NCBI RefSeq assembly: GCF_030182585.1
Contig: NZ_JARXOW010000001.1
Span: 744,001-808,000, forward strand
Reading direction: 5' to 3'
Length of the DNA: 64,000 nt
DNA from: Pedobacter faecalis
GTDB taxonomy: Bacteria; Bacteroidota; Bacteroidia; Sphingobacteriales; Sphingobacteriaceae
The translations under genes and the position numbers were made by a program. Of this stretch, positions 1 to 8,022 are shown piece by piece. Each line of letters starts with the position of its first letter. Position 1 is the first letter of the stretch. Under the pieces are notes generated by a model. It searched no databases. It saw only the letters and a program-made list of their open reading frames with translations, and was not told where the DNA came from.

Positions 1-1
1 A

Positions 2-415
2 ACCCGTGCAACACTAGTCCATGAACACGTTCGTTCATTAGAACGCCTTGCCTGGCACTTAACCCAAACGATTACCGAAATGGGGCATAAAGCGGGTTTA
101 TTTGCTGAAGATCCGTTGGAGCATTTGCCCGTGCCAGGGAGCTTTACCGACCTGATTTCGGTCTACGCAGACTACGCGGCTCAGATCGCCAAGGCCATAC
201 CTCTAAAGTGGACAGATTCTGTCCTCGCCGAGAAGGTAAATATGTATGGCGACGAATGGACTAAAGGAACCGTTCTGCATATTTTGATTACGCATCAGTC
301 TCATCATCGCGGACAAATGACAGTTATTATGCGAATACTTGGTTTACCGGTTCCTGGTTTATACGGCCCGTCAAAAGAAGAATGGGCAGAGATTGGAATG
401 ACTGCTCCTGAGTAG
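2..415 (+). CDS. DinB family protein, 5' truncated
   Basis: The reading frame is open to the left edge of the window, so the true start lies outside; the first in-window ATG (position 80) is internal. The visible part is the C-terminal two thirds of a DinB/YfiT-type four-helix bundle. It contains the metal-binding style motif HQSHHRGQM followed by a Leu-Pro-rich tail (LGLPVPGLYGPS) usual in DinB relatives. Such proteins are small cytosolic metal-binding, often thiol-transferase-like enzymes; the substrate cannot be told here. It ends just before a strong bidirectional terminator. Confidence 0.8.
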   Translation, partial: TRATLVHEHVRSLERLAWHLTQTITEMGHKAGLFAEDPLEHLPVPGSFTDLISVYADYAAQIAKAIPLKWTDSVLAEKVNMYGDEWTKGTVLHILITHQSHHRGQMTVIMRILGLPVPGLYGPSKEEWAEIGMTAPE

Positions 416-442
416 TCGTCGCTAGCGTTGTGATCAAAAACT

Positions 443-476
443 AAAAGGCCTTAAATCGTTGATTTAAGGCCTTTTT
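443..476. terminator. Bidirectional rho-independent terminator
   Basis: A near-perfect hairpin: arm at 444-457 (aaaggccttaaatc), three-base loop, arm at 461-474, with A and T runs on either side so that it works in both directions. It lies between the plus-strand DinB gene and the 3' end of the minus-strand tRNA-Pro pair and can end both transcripts. Confidence 0.85.
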
Positions 477-499
477 AATAGAATTTGACTTCTATTTTG

Positions 500-573
500 T
501 CGGGGTGGCAGGATTCGAACCTACGACCTCCACATCCCAAATGTGGCGCGATACCGGGCTACGCTACACCCCG
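500..573 (-). tRNA. tRNA-Pro(TGG), copy 1
   Basis: The minus strand folds as a 74-nt tRNA. The acceptor stem is CGGGGTG/CACCCCG with discriminator A, the T arm contains GGTTCGAATCC, and the anticodon stem is CCACA/TGTGG with a loop carrying TGG. CCA is not encoded. It is identical to the copy at 624-697 and is the distal member if the two are co-transcribed. Confidence 0.95.
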
Positions 574-623
574 AACTGGTATCGTCTTTATGACTTTCTT
601 TTGAATACCTTCCAGGTATTTTG

Positions 624-697
624 TCGGGGTGGCAGGATTCGAACCTACGACCTCCACATCCCAAATGTGGCGCGATACCGGGCTACGCTACACCCCG
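624..697 (-). tRNA. tRNA-Pro(TGG), copy 2
   Basis: Identical 74-nt sequence to the tRNA at 500-573, with the same TGG anticodon, T-arm and acceptor stem. The two genes are 50 bp apart on the minus strand and probably share a promoter to the right of 697. Confidence 0.95.
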
Positions 698-774
698 AAC
701 TGGTATCTTTTCTTTCCAAAGCTTGTCGCTGTGGAGCGCAAAGATATGAAAAAAAGATCTCCGTACAAATATTT

Positions 775-815
775 ATCAAAAAGGCCGGAATTTTTATATA
801 TCCGGCCTTTTTGAT
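775..815. terminator. Terminator downstream of the polysaccharide locus
   Basis: Inverted repeat of 15-bp arms (atcaaaaaggccgga at 775-789 and its complement at 801-815) with an AT-only loop. It lies just past the stop of the minus-strand GH5-like gene and is the natural end of the susCD operon; it also insulates the tRNA genes. Confidence 0.8.
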
Positions 816-838
816 ATTAATCTTCGCTGGTGAGTTGC

Positions 839-1975
839 CTATTTGCTGGTAATTTTACGGATAAAATCGACCTCCTCCTTTTTATAAGGTGTGCCGTCCG
901 TATGGAAGATATCATGAAACCAAAGCGGTGGCTCCGCGGTGTAAGTTTTTGTCCAACTGTCCCATGGATAAATGGTCTGGCTTTTTCCGTTTACGAAGCC
1001 CCAGTTGATCATGCCAACATTGTGCTTTTTTGCGATGGGCAAAAAGCCTGCGAAAGTACTGCCGTTGGGACGTGCCATGTATTCGGTACAGATAATGGGA
1101 CGCTCATATCTCTGCAACCATTTGATGCGCATTTCGAATTCATCCGGATTGCCATAGTTGTGGAAGGTTATGATGTCTGACTGTTCAAGCTGCAACGCTT
1201 CAATGGGTTTGAGCTTGCTTTCCTCCGACCAATCGCCTGCCCATACACCTGAAGTAAGTGGCTGAGATGGCGCCACCGACCGCGCCCAGGCAAAGGTCTT
1301 GGCAAGCAAAGGGATGATCAACTCTACTTTGTTTGGAATTTCAACCTTTTCGTACGAAGGTCCCGTCATGTTCTCAGGTTCGTTCCACAAATCCCAGGCT
1401 AGAATACGCTGGTCATTTTTAAAGCGTGTAAGGACTGCTTTAACATACTTTTCTAGCCTTGGGTATTGGGTTGAATCTTTAAGCGCTAGCTGACCTGGAC
1501 TCTGAACCCAGCCAGGGTTATGGGTAAATGGTTTGGGTGGAGCCTGCTTTCCCAACTTAGGAAAAGGATCCCAGCAGGAATCGAAAAATACAAGCACCGG
1601 CCTGATTTGATGTTTCGCAGCTATATCCAGAAAGGTATCCATGCGCTTTAAAAAGCCTGAAGGATCTTGCAGATACAGCAAATCATGAAGATAAACGCGA
1701 GCGGTATTCATACCAATTGATTTAGCCCAGCCAAGCTCCCTGTTGATAGTTACGGTGTCAAAGGACTCTGCCTGCCACATTTCTAACTGGTTTACCGCCG
1801 TGCTTGGAACGAAGTTGGCGCCTACAAGCCAGGGCTGCTTGTCGTACCAGGCACTAGCCTTCTCTTTTGTCCATTTTACATTTTGTGCTTCAGATGATTT
1901 CACGGTAGAACAGCTCTGCATGAAAAGCAATAGCGCACATAGCAATGGAACAGTAGTTTTAAATAGATAATTCAT
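839..1975 (-). CDS. GH5-like (clan GH-A) glycoside hydrolase lipoprotein
   Basis: Secreted lipoprotein of 378 residues: hydrophobic signal and lipobox ending at Cys22 (FMQSC). The core matches clan GH-A (beta/alpha)8 glycosidases of the GH5 type. ARVYLHD lies on an early strand, WNEP at 197-200 supplies the acid/base Glu199, and ICTEYMARP places the nucleophile at Glu298. It probably sits on the cell surface and cuts a beta-linked glycan such as a mannan or xylan; linkage cannot be read from sequence. It is the last gene of a four-gene susCD operon, 27 bp after the sialidase-like gene. The GH5 subfamily is not assigned. Confidence 0.82.
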   Translation of the reverse strand: MNYLFKTTVPLLCALLLFMQSCSTVKSSEAQNVKWTKEKASAWYDKQPWLVGANFVPSTAVNQLEMWQAESFDTVTINRELGWAKSIGMNTARVYLHDLLYLQDPSGFLKRMDTFLDIAAKHQIRPVLVFFDSCWDPFPKLGKQAPPKPFTHNPGWVQSPGQLALKDSTQYPRLEKYVKAVLTRFKNDQRILAWDLWNEPENMTGPSYEKVEIPNKVELIIPLLAKTFAWARSVAPSQPLTSGVWAGDWSEESKLKPIEALQLEQSDIITFHNYGNPDEFEMRIKWLQRYERPIICTEYMARPNGSTFAGFLPIAKKHNVGMINWGFVNGKSQTIYPWDSWTKTYTAEPPLWFHDIFHTDGTPYKKEEVDFIRKITSK

Positions 1976-2002
1976 AAAAAATAGAGTTTATAAAAATTGG
2001 AT

Positions 2003-3187
2003 TCATTTGTTGTGATTAATTAGCCTGCCCTTAATCATCCACACCTCTGTTTTGCTGGAGTAGGCATTTGTGCTCGCCACAGCTATAATGGTATCGTCAT
2101 TAAGTATGACGAGACTGTTCCACAGACAGGATTTATTCGCAGGTATAAGAAATGGCACGGATTTGTGCGTAAAGTTTTCCGCATTAGCATCTCCGATAAC
2201 CACCTTCATGTCGGCAAAATTCATGTTGTTGGTCCGTCCTTCCGTACCTTGATAGGACATGATGGTCTCTCCGGTACTCAGCTGCCGCAGATACGGTGCT
2301 CCGGCGTATAGATCATCTGCAATTCTATCAGCTAAAGCATAAATTCGGTTGGGGCTGACTGCCCCGACCGGACTTGCCCATGTACCGTTAGCCCTGTTTT
2401 TGATGATGTAAGGTTTAAAGGTATTTACAGCATTGTCTTCGATAGCTACCGCAATTCCGGCACCGTTGCGAAGCATCAAAGGAACCGGCATACCGTCTCT
2501 CCTCCCTGGACGAAAACTAACAACCTCCGGACTGGTAGTCCAACTGTCGCCATGATCTGCGGAGCGGAGCATGGAGATGTTCTGCTCGTCTGAGTCGGTA
2601 TAAGGCCCTTCATTAGCAAAATATACCTGTATTTCCCCATCAGGAAGTTGAATTGCGGAGGGCTCCCAGCACCCGTTCTTAAACTCATGTCCTGCCTCAT
2701 ACAGAAGTTGTTCGCTGCTCCAGCTGGCTCCGCCATCATTACTCTTCCTGGCCAGGATACTAAACTTCCGAGAGGGGGAAATATTATAGGGCCGGCCGTT
2801 ATAAAACACCAGAATATGATTGTTGTTAAGAACCAACAGATCTGGTACCGACATGTTGGAACCATCTTTTCGGGCGGCGACAACCGTTGCATCTGACCAG
2901 CTTTTGCCGGCATCTCCGCTCCTGACGCTTACAATACTTCCATCAGCTTCGTAAACGGCCAGAAGAGAACCATCGGATAACTGTGCTATCCTGCAATAAC
3001 CTGAATAATTCGCATTGGCAGTAGGCGAGGAAATTCTGCTGAGCGTAGATTGCTCCCATTCAATGCGTTTGCCTTTCTTTTCGGCTGGCTGCTCTATTTT
3101 AGGATGCTGACTTTTAGTGCAGCAAAATGCCGCCAATAGAATAAAAACAGTTGCAGCCAGGCTTTTTGGCTTAATCTCATAGCGCAT
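2003..3187 (-). CDS. Sialidase-like BNR-repeat lipoprotein
   Basis: A six-bladed sialidase-fold protein with three Asp boxes (SGDAGKSW, SNDGGASW, SADHGDSW). An N-terminal CRIAQL segment corresponds to the (F/Y)RIP motif whose Arg binds the substrate carboxylate in sialidases. The start at 3187 gives a clean lipoprotein signal (LLAAFCC); an ATG at 3229 would add 14 residues before it. It follows susD by about 50 bp and precedes the GH5-like gene. Known homologues are annotated exo-alpha-sialidase, but this fold is reused for other substrates, and no sialic-acid catabolic gene is in the window. True sialidase activity is therefore uncertain. Confidence 0.8.
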   Translation of the reverse strand: MRYEIKPKSLAATVFILLAAFCCTKSQHPKIEQPAEKKGKRIEWEQSTLSRISSPTANANYSGYCRIAQLSDGSLLAVYEADGSIVSVRSGDAGKSWSDATVVAARKDGSNMSVPDLLVLNNNHILVFYNGRPYNISPSRKFSILARKSNDGGASWSSEQLLYEAGHEFKNGCWEPSAIQLPDGEIQVYFANEGPYTDSDEQNISMLRSADHGDSWTTSPEVVSFRPGRRDGMPVPLMLRNGAGIAVAIEDNAVNTFKPYIIKNRANGTWASPVGAVSPNRIYALADRIADDLYAGAPYLRQLSTGETIMSYQGTEGRTNNMNFADMKVVIGDANAENFTHKSVPFLIPANKSCLWNSLVILNDDTIIAVASTNAYSSKTEVWMIKGRLINHNK

Positions 3188-3235
3188 TGTTAGCTTTTCT
3201 TTTGGTGTTACGGTAGGCAAGTTACGCATCGTACA

Positions 3236-4762
3236 TCAATAATTTGGATTCGGTACAAGATTCGGGTTGTTTTCTACTTCAATTTGTGGGAGCGGCAATC
3301 GGATTGTTTTACCGACAACGAAGTTATTAAAATCAGGATCTCGCTGAGCAACAGCATTTACTGCAGCTTGAGTATCCAGATCTCCCCAACGTTTCAGGTC
3401 GGCCCAACGGACGCTTTCTCCACATAATTCTAAGGCGCGCTCCATTTTCAAACGTTCTCTGAAAAGCACCTTGTCGTTACCTATCTGGGGGTAACCTACT
3501 GCCAGTGAAGCAAGATTCACGCGCTGCCTTACCCGGTTTACATATTGATACGCATCGGCAGTAGCGCCAAGTTCGTTTAAAGCTTCGGCATACATAAGTA
3601 ACACATCGGCAAAACGAATAACGCGGTTGTTTATCTGGTTAAAATAATCCTCGTTGTTTCGCATATAATCTCTTGAATACTTTCTGAACCAAGCCTCGTC
3701 GGCATCCCAGGCCCAGCTCCTTCCATAAGTTTTGTCGCCAAAATCTGCTTCAAGCTGCGGATAGAACAGGGTATACCTCAGTCGAGGATCGAGCTGTCCT
3801 GAAACTGTTTTTTCCTTTTTAAACTCTGCTACCAACCAGTTGCGTGCCTGCCCATCTGACCAGCCGATTGTACGCGGTGCAAAAAACTGTGCGCGGTTGG
3901 TGCCCATGGTTGAGCTAGGGCCGTCTCCCTCTACCGTTTTGTTGGCGTCGGAGAACTGAATCTCAAATACTGACTCCTTATTGTTTTCGTTCTCAGCACG
4001 GAAATTTTCTTTATAATCGACGAGGTCGTAATAGACCTTTCCTTCTCCGGTTACGAGGTAATCGAAGGCCTGTTTTGCCTCGTTCCATTTATGCTGTTGC
4101 ATATAGGCTTTTCCAAGTAAAGCCAATGCTGCACCCTTTGTGGGTCGTCCGATATCATTTCCGCTCCACTGGGGCGGCAGGTCTGTTGCTGCCTGAGAGA
4201 GATCGTTTTCAACCTGCGCCCATACGTCAGCAAGTTTGCTCGCAGGCGGGGTATCGACCGCACTCTGCAGGGTGGTAACAACAGGGAAGTTCTCCCATAG
4301 TAGTGCCGCATAGTAATAATAGAATGCCCTAAGGAATTTAGCCTCTGCAAGCAATTGCTTCCGCTTATTCTCGTCTGAAAATGGAATCTGCGGTACATAC
4401 GTCAACACCTGATTGCAACGAAATATCGCTTTGTATGTATCTCTGTAAGTCGCCACATTACCCTCCCAGAAATTATAGTTGATGTATTGAAAGCGGGTCC
4501 AGTCGGCCAGTTCGGTCCAGGGACTCTTGCTAAAGCCTTCATCTGAGGTTAAATCGAGCCTGAAATAGATCCATCGCGACCAGCCTCCTGGCTGATAAAA
4601 CATATGGTATATGGCGTTAACACCCCTTTGCGCGTCTGATTCAGTTTTCCAGAACTGTTCGACGGTTAGCGTGTTGGGATTGTCCTGATTAAGCAATTCC
4701 TTCTTGCAGGAACATACTATACAAGTTGTAGCGAGTATGAGTATTACTAAAATATTTTTCAT
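3236..4762 (-). CDS. susD: SusD/RagB family nutrient-binding lipoprotein
   Basis: 508-residue surface lipoprotein with signal ending at Cys19 (IVCSC). The N-terminal SusD-like region (NPNTLTVEQFWKTESDAQRGVNAIY) is followed by TPR-like helices, and the C-terminal half carries the typical RFADVLLMYAEALNELG and RALELCGES(V)RW-type segments. SusD proteins cap the SusC barrel and bind the oligosaccharide for import. Here it lies 12 bp downstream of susC, so the pair is translated together. The glycan bound is unknown. Confidence 0.95.
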   Translation of the reverse strand: MKNILVILILATTCIVCSCKKELLNQDNPNTLTVEQFWKTESDAQRGVNAIYHMFYQPGGWSRWIYFRLDLTSDEGFSKSPWTELADWTRFQYINYNFWEGNVATYRDTYKAIFRCNQVLTYVPQIPFSDENKRKQLLAEAKFLRAFYYYYAALLWENFPVVTTLQSAVDTPPASKLADVWAQVENDLSQAATDLPPQWSGNDIGRPTKGAALALLGKAYMQQHKWNEAKQAFDYLVTGEGKVYYDLVDYKENFRAENENNKESVFEIQFSDANKTVEGDGPSSTMGTNRAQFFAPRTIGWSDGQARNWLVAEFKKEKTVSGQLDPRLRYTLFYPQLEADFGDKTYGRSWAWDADEAWFRKYSRDYMRNNEDYFNQINNRVIRFADVLLMYAEALNELGATADAYQYVNRVRQRVNLASLAVGYPQIGNDKVLFRERLKMERALELCGESVRWADLKRWGDLDTQAAVNAVAQRDPDFNNFVVGKTIRLPLPQIEVENNPNLVPNPNY

Positions 4763-4774
4763 GTTTTGTTCATA

Positions 4775-7700
4775 TTAAAATCCAAACTGTAAGCCGAGAG
4801 ATATCGTTCTGAGGTTAGGGAAGGCACCGAAGTCATACCCCTTTTCAAAGATGCTGTTGTTGCTAAATTCCGGATCGAGTCCGGTGTAATCGGTAAAGGT
4901 GAGCAAGTTCTGTCCGGAGATAGTTAGCTGAGCGTTTCTGAAACCTACCCGCTGCATGATCTGTGAAGGGATTTCATAGGAAAGACCTATATATTTGAGG
5001 CGGACGAAACTGCCGTCTTCCAGCCAACGGTCGGTATCACCTCGTGAATTAATCGTGCTACCGTAATATGCCCTGGGAACGTCGGTATTTGGAGTCTCCG
5101 GCGTCCAGGGTTGTATACCCGCCCGGTAGTTAGTGTTATCGGAAAACATGTCCATCACACTTCTGGGTCCGTTAAAGACTGTGGCGCCAAATGATCCGAA
5201 CCAGTCCATGCTCAAAGAGAAATTCTTGTATGAAAAATTCATATTTAGGCCCAGTTCGTAGTCTGCCCAAGGACTGCCCACAACCCGCTTATCAGAATTG
5301 TTGATCTGCCCATCACCATTGTTATCTTTAAAACGGATGTCGCCAGGCCGGGCGTTGGGCTGAATTACCATACCTGCCTCGTTTTTATAATTAGTGACAT
5401 CTTCATTACTCTGAAAAAGCCCATCGGTTTCCAGAACGTACCACATGCCAATCGGCTGACCCCGCTCGGTAACTGTGTTGCCAACAAATGTGCGGTTTTT
5501 ACCATAACCGAGATCACTTACCTTGTTACGAAGCCTGGTCAAATTTGCCGTGACGTCGTATTTGAACAGTGATGAATTTTCTCTATAAGTGGCTGTGAGT
5601 TCGAAACCCTTGTTCTGGAGTGTTACGCCATTCACGTACGGGTTACCTCCATCATTTCCTGTGGAGATCAACAGCGGATACCTTAAAAGCACGTCTTTCG
5701 TTTTAGCGATAAAGTATTCTGCACTGACCGATATCCTGTCGTTAAGAAAACCAGCGTCCAGACCATAGTTTTGCTGGATAACCTTTTCCCACCTTAGGTC
5801 CGGATTGACAAGTTGTACTTGGGTGGAACCGGGAATGATAACTTGTCCGGGACCCATCGCGATGGTCGAAAATGTATTGATGGTTGCAATGTAGTCGTAG
5901 GGGCCAATATTGCTGCTGCCCAGTGTCCCGTAATTTGCGCGGATCTTTAAGTCGCTGACCCATGAATTATTAAAAAAATCCTCTTTACTGATCCGCCATG
6001 CGGCAGAAACTGAAGGATAAGAGCCGAACTTATAGTCTTTACCAAATCTCGATGTACCGTCCGTTCGTATTACTCCGTTTAGCAGGTACTTGTCAGCATA
6101 ATTATACTCTATCCGACCGAAGTAGGAGATCAGATCGGTACGCTCCTTAAACCCGCCAGTCTGCGGTTCATTTCCCTGATCAAGCACATTATAGTAGCCG
6201 CCCGCCGGATTGGCCAGAATATTTCGCTTTCTGCCCCATATCTGAGCATAGTGGTTCCGCTGATAAGATTGTCCGGCAACAGCATTCACGCGATGTTTAC
6301 CCAGATCTTCTGTGAACGTTAGTGTATTTTCGACGAGTCCGGTAGATGACTGCGCACGATTTTCCTGATATATGGAAGGATCGAATGGTTGGTTTAACGT
6401 CCAGTTACCTTGTTTACGCAGATTTTGAAAATGATCTCGGCTGGTTTCGTATCCCAGATTGATCCGGTATTTTAGCTGTGGCAAGAGCTGCAATTCTGAG
6501 AATACGTTCCCCCGGATTCGCAGATTAGCATTACTGCGGTCGTCTAAATCGGCGATAGCCACGGGATTGGTAGCAAAGGTTCTGGCCCGTGCCTCATTGC
6601 CATATCCATATCCACCTGGATTTGCCGGGTCGTAGACCGGAATTGTCGGTAACAGACGTACCACGTCAATGATTGGGTTGCCCGACATTTCATTTGCATT
6701 TGCACTACTAATGGCCAGATTCTCACCAACGGTAAAAATTCCTTTTGTGCCTTTTGTATTTACACGAAAGCTCAGACGATCGAAGTCGGTACTGATTACT
6801 GTTCCTTTGTTCTTGAAATAACCGCCAGAAACGTAATAACTACTGCCTTGACCACCTCCCGAAAAGCTCAGGGAATAATCTTGTAGATTTCCGGTTCTGA
6901 ACGCAACGTCCTGCCAGTCGGTGTTTATTGACATATCAAGATTTTGACGGGGGGTACCGGAGTTATCGTAGGCCATATAGTTGAGCCGCGCAAATTCTTC
7001 CGTTCCGGCCAGATTAAACCTCGGGATGGTCTGAAGACTTGATTTACCGTTAAAATCGATCCGCATGGGGCCTTCTGCGCCTTTTTTGGTGGTGATGATG
7101 ATTACACCATTAGCAGCCCGGGAGCCGTAAATAGCTGCTGCAGAGGCATCTTTCAATATCTGAACCGACTCGATATCTGCCGGATTGAAATCCCGGTTCG
7201 CCGTTGTTACAAGTCCGTCTACAACGTAGAGCGGATTTGTTCCCGAAAGATTTTTAAGGCCTCTTATTTGAATCTGGGCTTCGGAACCAGGCTGTCCGCC
7301 TCCACGCACGCGGATTCCTGTAGCAAGACCTTGTAATGATTCTGCCACTGTGGTCGCCTGTCTTTTTTGTACGTCCTGAGCTTTTACCACCGATATCGCA
7401 CCGGTAAGATCCTGTTTCCGCTGTGTGCCGTAACCTACTACAACAACCTCACTCAGATTGGAGTCTGATTCAACCAGGGCCACGTCGACGACCGTCCGGC
7501 TGTTTACCGGTATTTCCTGTTGGGCAAAGCCTACATAGGTAAATATTAATACCGCAGTTGATCCGTCCGGAACGGTTATGGTAAACCTGCCTTCAGGATT
7601 TGTGACTGCAGACAAAGCAGTTCCTTTTAACAAGATACCTACGCCCGGTAAGGGTGCCCCATTGTGGGTAACCTTTCCGCTAATGCTGTTTTGTGCTGAT

Positions 7701-7831
7701 GCGTTTGCGTAACTACCCAGGATGAGCAAAAGTAGTAGCATGGCTTGCCTTGGATAATTAACAAAATTCCTTAGAAGAAGGAACGTCTGGCGGGAATGGT
7801 GCTCGCGCCACGATGGTAACTTTTCTTTCAT
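4775..7831 (-). CDS. susC: SusC/RagA TonB-dependent outer-membrane transporter
   Basis: 1018 residues. A long N-terminal signal region ends near SYANASAQ. A carboxypeptidase-regulatory-like domain follows (SISGKVTHNGAPLPGVGILLKG, about 49-120), then the SusC signature LSEVVVVGYGTQRKQDLTGAIS, the plug (LSGTNPLYVVDGL, DIESVQILKDASAAAIYGSRAANG) and a 22-strand barrel ending LGLQFGF. It takes up oligosaccharides across the outer membrane with TonB energy. It is the first gene of the operon and is divergent from the HTCS regulator; the shared intergenic DNA holds two palindromes. Confidence 0.97.
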   Translation of the reverse strand: MKEKLPSWREHHSRQTFLLLRNFVNYPRQAMLLLLLILGSYANASAQNSISGKVTHNGAPLPGVGILLKGTALSAVTNPEGRFTITVPDGSTAVLIFTYVGFAQQEIPVNSRTVVDVALVESDSNLSEVVVVGYGTQRKQDLTGAISVVKAQDVQKRQATTVAESLQGLATGIRVRGGGQPGSEAQIQIRGLKNLSGTNPLYVVDGLVTTANRDFNPADIESVQILKDASAAAIYGSRAANGVIIITTKKGAEGPMRIDFNGKSSLQTIPRFNLAGTEEFARLNYMAYDNSGTPRQNLDMSINTDWQDVAFRTGNLQDYSLSFSGGGQGSSYYVSGGYFKNKGTVISTDFDRLSFRVNTKGTKGIFTVGENLAISSANANEMSGNPIIDVVRLLPTIPVYDPANPGGYGYGNEARARTFATNPVAIADLDDRSNANLRIRGNVFSELQLLPQLKYRINLGYETSRDHFQNLRKQGNWTLNQPFDPSIYQENRAQSSTGLVENTLTFTEDLGKHRVNAVAGQSYQRNHYAQIWGRKRNILANPAGGYYNVLDQGNEPQTGGFKERTDLISYFGRIEYNYADKYLLNGVIRTDGTSRFGKDYKFGSYPSVSAAWRISKEDFFNNSWVSDLKIRANYGTLGSSNIGPYDYIATINTFSTIAMGPGQVIIPGSTQVQLVNPDLRWEKVIQQNYGLDAGFLNDRISVSAEYFIAKTKDVLLRYPLLISTGNDGGNPYVNGVTLQNKGFELTATYRENSSLFKYDVTANLTRLRNKVSDLGYGKNRTFVGNTVTERGQPIGMWYVLETDGLFQSNEDVTNYKNEAGMVIQPNARPGDIRFKDNNGDGQINNSDKRVVGSPWADYELGLNMNFSYKNFSLSMDWFGSFGATVFNGPRSVMDMFSDNTNYRAGIQPWTPETPNTDVPRAYYGSTINSRGDTDRWLEDGSFVRLKYIGLSYEIPSQIMQRVGFRNAQLTISGQNLLTFTDYTGLDPEFSNNSIFEKGYDFGAFPNLRTISLGLQFGF

Positions 7832-7860
7832 ACGATTTAAATTTTATTTGGTTAGGGGAA

Positions 7861-7891
7861 TGACGCTATGTGCGTCAAACCTTAGGCTAAG
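7861..7891. promoter_or_regulatory. Two palindromes in the susC/HTCS divergent region
   Basis: TGACGC-TATGT-GCGTCA (7861-7877) is a perfect 6-bp inverted repeat with a 5-bp spacer; three bases on is CTTAG-G-CTAAG (7881-7891). They lie 30-60 bp upstream of the susC start. A regulator or transcript-hairpin role is inference; no consensus -7 box is obvious nearby. Confidence 0.4.
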
Positions 7892-8022
7892 TTGAGGTTT
7901 AGGATTTGCGTAATCTGATCAAATACTTCTCAATTCGTCTCAGTTTTCGAATATTGAGGTCTGAAACGAACCATAAAGCTGTTTATCGCCCTCAAACTAT
8001 TATATTTAGAACTAACCAGACA

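Larger units (their letters stand above)
493..707. repeat. Tandem duplication carrying tRNA-Pro
   Basis: A 91-bp block (493-583) is repeated without change at 617-707, a period of 124 bp. The repeat exceeds the tRNA itself by 7 bp (tattttg) on one side and 10 bp (aactggtatc) on the other, which shows a recent or gene-conversion-maintained duplication rather than two independent genes. Confidence 0.85.

Noticed and set aside
505..852. Plus-strand frames of 115 and 61 residues starting MAGFEPTTSTSQMWR
   Set aside because: They are translations across the antisense of the two tRNA-Pro genes, a familiar false-protein pattern. The tRNA fold fully explains the sequence.
7906..8022. N-terminal extension of the HTCS from TTG 7906
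   Set aside because: It would put 39 residues ahead of a clean signal peptide and use a TTG in the regulatory intergenic DNA.
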